Source: Flavobacterium sp.
Lineage (GTDB): Bacteria; Bacteroidota; Bacteroidia; Flavobacteriales; Flavobacteriaceae
Assembly: GCA_004296145.1 (NCBI GenBank)
Contig: SEBM01000151.1
Coordinates: 1-8,227 of the forward strand
Direction: 5' to 3'
DNA length: 8,227 nt
Made by a program: the position numbers and the translations under genes
The notes under the pieces: model-generated
Database searches by the model: none
Seen by the model: only the letters and a program-made list of their open reading frames with translations
What the model was told of the DNA's origin: nothing
Part shown: piece after piece, positions 5,441-8,227 of the stretch
Numbering within the stretch: the first letter of the stretch is position 1
Layout: each line of letters opens with the position of its first letter

Positions 5441-6178
5441 TTACCAAGGACTTTCTTCACTTTCATTCTCAATATCAGGACTAAAGAATTTTCCTGTTGG
5501 TCCGTTTTCGTCAGTATCTGTATGTTTAATGATAAAGCGTGCTGCGCTTTCTACACTTTGCGGTCCACTATGGTGATTAAAATCTGTTGCTGTATAACCT
5601 GGGTCGATTGAATTTACTTTAAATGGTAAATCTCTCAATTCATAAGCCAAAGTAATCGTAAAGGCATTCAAAGCCGCTTTTGAAGAAACATATGAAACTC
5701 CTTTGATGGCATAATATTTCCAGTTTGGATCACTGTGCAAAGTCAACGAACCAAGACCCGAAGTAATATTACTAATTCTTGGACTGTCTGATTTTTTTAG
5801 CAATTCAATAAAGTTTTGCGTCACATTGATAACTCCAAAAAAATTGGTGTCAAATGTTTTTTTAATATCCTGAAAATCTGCTGATGAGGCATCTTGCGGC
5901 AAAGCTCCCAAAACTCCGGCATTATTGATCAGAATGTCCAGTTTGCCCTGCTCCTTTTCTACAATGTTTTTTGCGGCTGCAATACTTTTAGATTCAGTAA
6001 CATCAATCTGAATAGCTTTGATATTTTTGAATCCGTTTTGGGTTAATTCTTTTACTGTTTCCTCCCCTTTTGCAAGATCACGGCTTCCTAAATAAACAAA
6101 AAATCCTTTTTCTGAAAGTTGTTTTGCTGTTTCTAAACCTATGCTTCTATTTGCGCCTGTAATTAATACTGTTTTCAT
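5441..6178 (-). CDS. short-chain dehydrogenase/reductase (SDR), carbonyl-reductase-like
   Basis: This 245-residue cytosolic SDR is complete. The coenzyme motif TGANRSIG (residues 7-14) and GSRD with Arg33 after the second strand favour NADPH. NNAG is at 85-88. The catalytic residues are Ser140 in NITSGLGS and Tyr163/Lys167 in YVSSK, followed by IDPGYTATDF (191-200). The insert HSDPNWKYYAIKG before the catalytic tyrosine, and the overall layout, resemble carbonyl-reductase-like SDRs that reduce diverse aldehydes, ketones and quinones. It is not a close copy of the SDR at 731-1537. It lies 82 bases downstream of the Crp/Fnr gene on the same strand. It has its own likely promoter, with a palindrome matching the one before the regulator, so it is the probable target of that regulator. 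The natural substrate is unknown. Confidence 0.93.
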   Translation of the reverse strand: MKTVLITGANRSIGLETAKQLSEKGFFVYLGSRDLAKGEETVKELTQNGFKNIKAIQIDVTESKSIAAAKNIVEKEQGKLDILINNAGVLGALPQDASSADFQDIKKTFDTNFFGVINVTQNFIELLKKSDSPRISNITSGLGSLTLHSDPNWKYYAIKGVSYVSSKAALNAFTITLAYELRDLPFKVNSIDPGYTATDFNHHSGPQSVESAARFIIKHTDTDENGPTGKFFSPDIENESEESPW

Positions 6179-6207
6179 TTTTTTCTTTTTTATAAATTTC
6201 TATAAGG

Positions 6208-6215
6208 CAAAGTTG
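6208..6215 (-). promoter_or_regulatory. putative -7 element of the second SDR gene
   Basis: On the minus strand CAACTTTG is one base from TAnnTTTG and would give a leader of about 25 bases before the ATG at 6178. It is identical to the element before the first SDR operon (697-704) and is likewise followed by GC, one base and TTATA. The palindrome at 6237-6252 starts 21 bases upstream of it. Confidence 0.5.
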
Positions 6216-6236
6216 CACCGATAAAAAATGAAAACA

Positions 6237-6252
6237 TTTGCCATTTGGCAAA
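6237..6252. promoter_or_regulatory. Crp/Fnr-type palindromic operator upstream of the SDR gene
   Basis: TTTGCCATTTGGCAAA consists of perfect 7-base arms (TTTGCCA and TGGCAAA) around a TT centre. Its centre is about 41 bases upstream of the start site expected from the -7 element at 6208-6215, the position of a class II Crp-type activator. It differs by one base from the palindrome upstream of the neighbouring regulator gene. It sits 9 bases beyond that gene's stop, inside the regulator-SDR spacer. Confidence 0.72.
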
Positions 6253-6260
6253 AAGCGATT

Positions 6261-6830
6261 TTAACGGATTTTTTTTCTGATTCTGCTCAAAGAAGATTGT
6301 GTAATGCCAAGATACGAAGCCAAATAAGAAAGCGGAATGCGATTCAGGATTTTAGGATATTTTTCCATAAAAGACAAATATCGCGTCGTAGCATCTTCTG
6401 AAACCAACGGACTTCTTCTTTCTATCTTTTGCATGAGCGCGCGCGCAATGATTTTGTGTATGATAGCGTCCCAGCTTATAATAGTTTGCAAAAGTTCGTC
6501 CCAATCCTGTTTAGAAAATACAATGAGTTTGCAATCGGTAACTGCCTGAACATAGGCAGAAGAACAAATACTGTTTTGAAAACTTTCTAAATCTACAACG
6601 AGATTATTTTCGTCAATAAAATATTTGGTGATTTCCTCGCCCTTATTGTCGTAATAACAAACTCTCAAAATTCCGTCTAAAACAAAACCTACTTGCGTAG
6701 ATATTTTGCCCGCTTCAGAGAAATATTGATCTTTTGGAACCTCTAATTCAGTTGCTTTACTGGTAATTAAATCGATTTGCTGCTGGTTTAAATTGCCGTA
6801 TTGCAAAATAAAATTTACTAATTCTTTCAT
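6261..6830 (-). CDS. Crp/Fnr-family transcriptional regulator
   Basis: This 189-residue regulator is the usual length for the short Crp/Fnr proteins of Bacteroidota. Residues about 10-115 form the cyclic-nucleotide-binding-type beta barrel (for example GKISTQVGFVLDGILRVCYY, 41-60). A long dimer helix follows at about 118-140. A compact C-terminal helix-turn-helix occupies about 163-188 (RIPLSYLASYLGITQSSLSRIR). The Arg-containing phosphate-binding loop of cAMP receptors is not seen, and neither is an Fnr-type cysteine cluster, so the signal is unlikely to be cAMP or an FeS centre. A perfect palindrome lies just upstream (6864-6879) and a near-identical one precedes the next gene, an SDR. That suggests this protein binds TTTGCCAnnTGGCAAA and controls both itself and the SDR. 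Confidence 0.92.
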   Translation of the reverse strand: MKELVNFILQYGNLNQQQIDLITSKATELEVPKDQYFSEAGKISTQVGFVLDGILRVCYYDNKGEEITKYFIDENNLVVDLESFQNSICSSAYVQAVTDCKLIVFSKQDWDELLQTIISWDAIIHKIIARALMQKIERRSPLVSEDATTRYLSFMEKYPKILNRIPLSYLASYLGITQSSLSRIRKKIR

Positions 6831-6834
6831 GTGT

Positions 6835-6842
6835 GAAAGTTA
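6835..6842 (-). promoter_or_regulatory. putative -7 element of the Crp/Fnr gene
   Basis: On the minus strand TAACTTTC is one base from TAnnTTTG and lies 21 bases downstream of the palindrome at 6864-6879, the same gap as at the SDR promoter. It ends only 4 bases before the ATG at 6830, so transcription would start at or next to the start codon. The mRNA would then be leaderless or nearly so. If the true promoter lies elsewhere, the palindrome could instead be a repression site. Confidence 0.4.
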
Positions 6843-6863
6843 GGGAATAGTTTTTATTGGGGA

Positions 6864-6879
6864 TTTGCCATATGGCAAA
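6864..6879. promoter_or_regulatory. Crp/Fnr-type palindromic operator upstream of the regulator gene
   Basis: TTTGCCATATGGCAAA is a perfect 16-base palindrome centred 41-42 bases upstream of the regulator's start codon. It matches the site before the SDR gene at 15 of 16 positions. Two such sites within 650 bases, each just upstream of a gene in the same cluster, are very unlikely by chance. Autoregulation by the Crp/Fnr protein is the simplest reading. Confidence 0.75.
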
Positions 6880-6905
6880 AAAGTGTTTTATTTATACAGG
6901 CTAAT

Positions 6906-7463
6906 TTATTTCTTCTTTTGTAAACTGCTTAATATTTCACGCATTGTAACCGAGTCTTTTGCAGTATAGTTAACTTTAGACAAATGAACATTGATAAATA
7001 AATCCTGGCCAAACATACCATAAGCATACATATGTTTTTGTTTGGTTTTTATTCCTTCAAAATCAGTTATATCGTTTTGTCTGAACATAAAATCATCTGT
7101 TGGCTCGCCCCACATTTCATTATTTTTTTCATATTTCTTTAAATTACCATTCAGGAAATAAGTTAACGGAATAATGGGACTGGTTGTGTGATCTTTAGGA
7201 TCAAAAGGATCAACCATTACTTTTTGTTCGTCTTTATTTAATTTATAAAAAAGAACAGAACAAATAATATCGTCTTTACTTTTTTTACTCAAAAAATAAT
7301 AATCTTCTCCACGCCATTCTTTATCAAAGTCTTTAAATTGATCTGTTTTTATAATCAATGTAGCTTCTTTGTTCTTAGGATAATCAAATTCTATAGTTTC
7401 ATTATCACTTGAGAATGATAAAAGGCTGGTTATTAGAATTAAAAAAAATAGTTTTTTGGTCAT
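6906..7463 (-). CDS. secreted protein of unknown function
   Basis: I do not recognise this 185-residue protein. It begins MTKKLFFLILITSLLSFSS, a typical signal peptide with a basic start and a hydrophobic core. No cysteine follows the core, so it is not a lipoprotein, and it should be exported to the periplasm. The mature part is rich in Lys, Asp and Phe and reads like a small mixed alpha/beta domain. It includes YPKNKEATLIIKT, DYYFLSKKSKDDIICSVLFY and FGQDLFINVHLSKVNYT, and ends in a lysine-rich helix (TMREILSSLQKKK). No catalytic motif stands out. The upstream membrane-protein gene ends 49 bases away on the same strand, so the two are probably co-transcribed. The Crp/Fnr gene starts 75 bases downstream with its own operator, so this gene seems unrelated to that module. 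Confidence 0.78.
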   Translation of the reverse strand: MTKKLFFLILITSLLSFSSDNETIEFDYPKNKEATLIIKTDQFKDFDKEWRGEDYYFLSKKSKDDIICSVLFYKLNKDEQKVMVDPFDPKDHTTSPIIPLTYFLNGNLKKYEKNNEMWGEPTDDFMFRQNDITDFEGIKTKQKHMYAYGMFGQDLFINVHLSKVNYTAKDSVTMREILSSLQKKK

Positions 7464-7512
7464 ACAGGTTGGTTTTATATTGTTACGATCAGTTTAATCT
7501 GGTGTATTTAAA

Positions 7513-8070
7513 TTAAGCAAGTGTATTATTTGCAGTAGTATTTACATTTTCACTAAATCCGCTAAATTTATACAAAACGGCTGTTGCGATACCATAAAAT
7601 GCAATCCAATGTCCGGAAAAACCTCTAAGTTCTAAAGCTTTATAATGATGATATTGCTGTTCTGTAAGATTTTTTATGATATGTCCATGATTGTGTAAAA
7701 CAAATTTTCCATCAATGATATCTGGTGTTCCAATATTTCCAATCATAAAAAAGGCAAAATTTATAAATGCATAAAAGAACCCAGCTATAGCAATAACAGA
7801 AATCCATGTTGGTGTGTGTTTGAAGACGATTTTATAAAAAGCAATTGGATTCATTTTGTTCATTGTTCCCGATTCCTTTAATTCTATAAGTTCTTCATTT
7901 TTTCTTAAATCAAGAACAACAGGAAGCCAAACAATAAAAATTCCAACGTGTAAAAGCCATATATAGGGCGCTTTATCTGATACATCAATGCCTGTAATTG
8001 AAAGTAAATGAATTGTAAGTGCTAATGTCCAACCTGTTAGTGCGAAATAAAATAAAAATTTCTTCAACAT
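7513..8070 (-). CDS. four-helix integral membrane protein of unknown function
   Basis: This 185-residue protein has four likely membrane helices: about residues 5-25 (FLFYFALTGWTLALTIHLL), 36-54 (YIWLLHVGIFIVWLPVVL), 88-110 (TWISVIAIAGFFYAFINFAFF) and 152-169 (SGHWIAFYGIATAVLY). A charged cytosolic-type loop (DLRKNEELIELKESG) joins helices 2 and 3. The loop between helices 3 and 4 is rich in histidine (HNHGH at 126-130, YHHY at 140-143), which might bind a metal or only mark a surface. I cannot assign a family or function. The first helix could be read as a signal anchor rather than a cleaved peptide, as no cleavage site is evident. It is the first gene of a probable pair with the secreted protein at 6906-7463. 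Confidence 0.8.
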   Translation of the reverse strand: MLKKFLFYFALTGWTLALTIHLLSITGIDVSDKAPYIWLLHVGIFIVWLPVVLDLRKNEELIELKESGTMNKMNPIAFYKIVFKHTPTWISVIAIAGFFYAFINFAFFMIGNIGTPDIIDGKFVLHNHGHIIKNLTEQQYHHYKALELRGFSGHWIAFYGIATAVLYKFSGFSENVNTTANNTLA

Positions 8071-8092
8071 TCGTGTATAATTTTAAAGGATT

Positions 8093-8100
8093 TAAAGTTA
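8093..8100 (-). promoter_or_regulatory. weak -7-like element upstream of the membrane-protein gene
   Basis: On the minus strand TAACTTTA is one base from TAnnTTTG and lies 22 bases before the ATG at 8070. No -33 element or operator repeat is seen beside it. The remaining 127 bases to the window edge are very AT-rich, and I see no gene or structured site in them. Confidence 0.25.
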
Positions 8101-8227
8101 ATTTAGAATTTACGAAAATAGTTTTTTTACTTTAACAAGTGTGTTTTATTTTAAAGCATTCTTTTGTTTTTTTCAAACAATTAAAATCTTTATTACTCCA
8201 ACTCCAAACATTCAAATTTATACAAAA

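Noticed and set aside
5417..5611. Plus-strand open frame after the second terminator
   Set aside because: It starts in the T-run of the hairpin and is antisense to the 3' end of the second SDR gene. The product is Cys/Phe-rich without a domain.

Overview
The window looks like chromosome from a Flavobacterium-like member of the Bacteroidota. The DNA is AT-rich, Shine-Dalgarno sites are almost absent and A-rich leaders precede the start codons. Promoters carry the Bacteroidota -7 element TAnnTTTG or close variants, and the proteins (DUF6438-type lipoprotein, short Crp/Fnr regulator, TetX-like flavoprotein) fit that phylum. There are no RNA genes, insertion sequences, CRISPR arrays or phage genes. 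No gene-free stretch exceeds about 160 bases.

Layout. Bases 1-36 may be the 3' end of an upstream gene. A minus-strand lipoprotein gene (121-555) diverges from a four-gene plus-strand unit (731-3117): a short-chain dehydrogenase (SDR), a small ABM-like protein, an AraC-family regulator and a MazG-like protein. A strong hairpin at 3125-3157 ends it. A minus-strand TetX-like FAD monooxygenase (3161-4324) follows, divergent from its own AraC-family regulator (4413-5378), which ends at a second, similar hairpin (5382-5417). The rest is all minus strand: a second SDR (5441-6178), a Crp/Fnr-type regulator (6261-6830), a secreted protein of unknown function (6906-7463) and a four-helix membrane protein (7513-8070).

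How it works together. From 731 to 6830 the window is three consecutive regulator-plus-oxidoreductase modules: SDR with AraC, TetX-like with AraC, and SDR with Crp/Fnr. The most informative content is in the intergenic DNA. The Crp/Fnr gene and its neighbouring SDR each carry a near-identical 16-base perfect or near-perfect palindrome (TTTGCCATATGGCAAA and TTTGCCATTTGGCAAA). The first SDR operon carries two 14-base direct repeats exactly 21 bases apart, as expected of an AraC-type operator, and a related element lies in the TetX-like/AraC divergent spacer. At all four promoters the operator edge lies 21-22 bases upstream of the -7 element, which is what a class II activator overlapping the -33 region would give. 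The small molecules sensed and the enzyme substrates cannot be read from the sequence.

No wholly new system is demonstrated. The best leads are the paired operators, the shared promoter geometry, and a TetX homologue that keeps the FAD site but has lost residues used for tetracycline binding.
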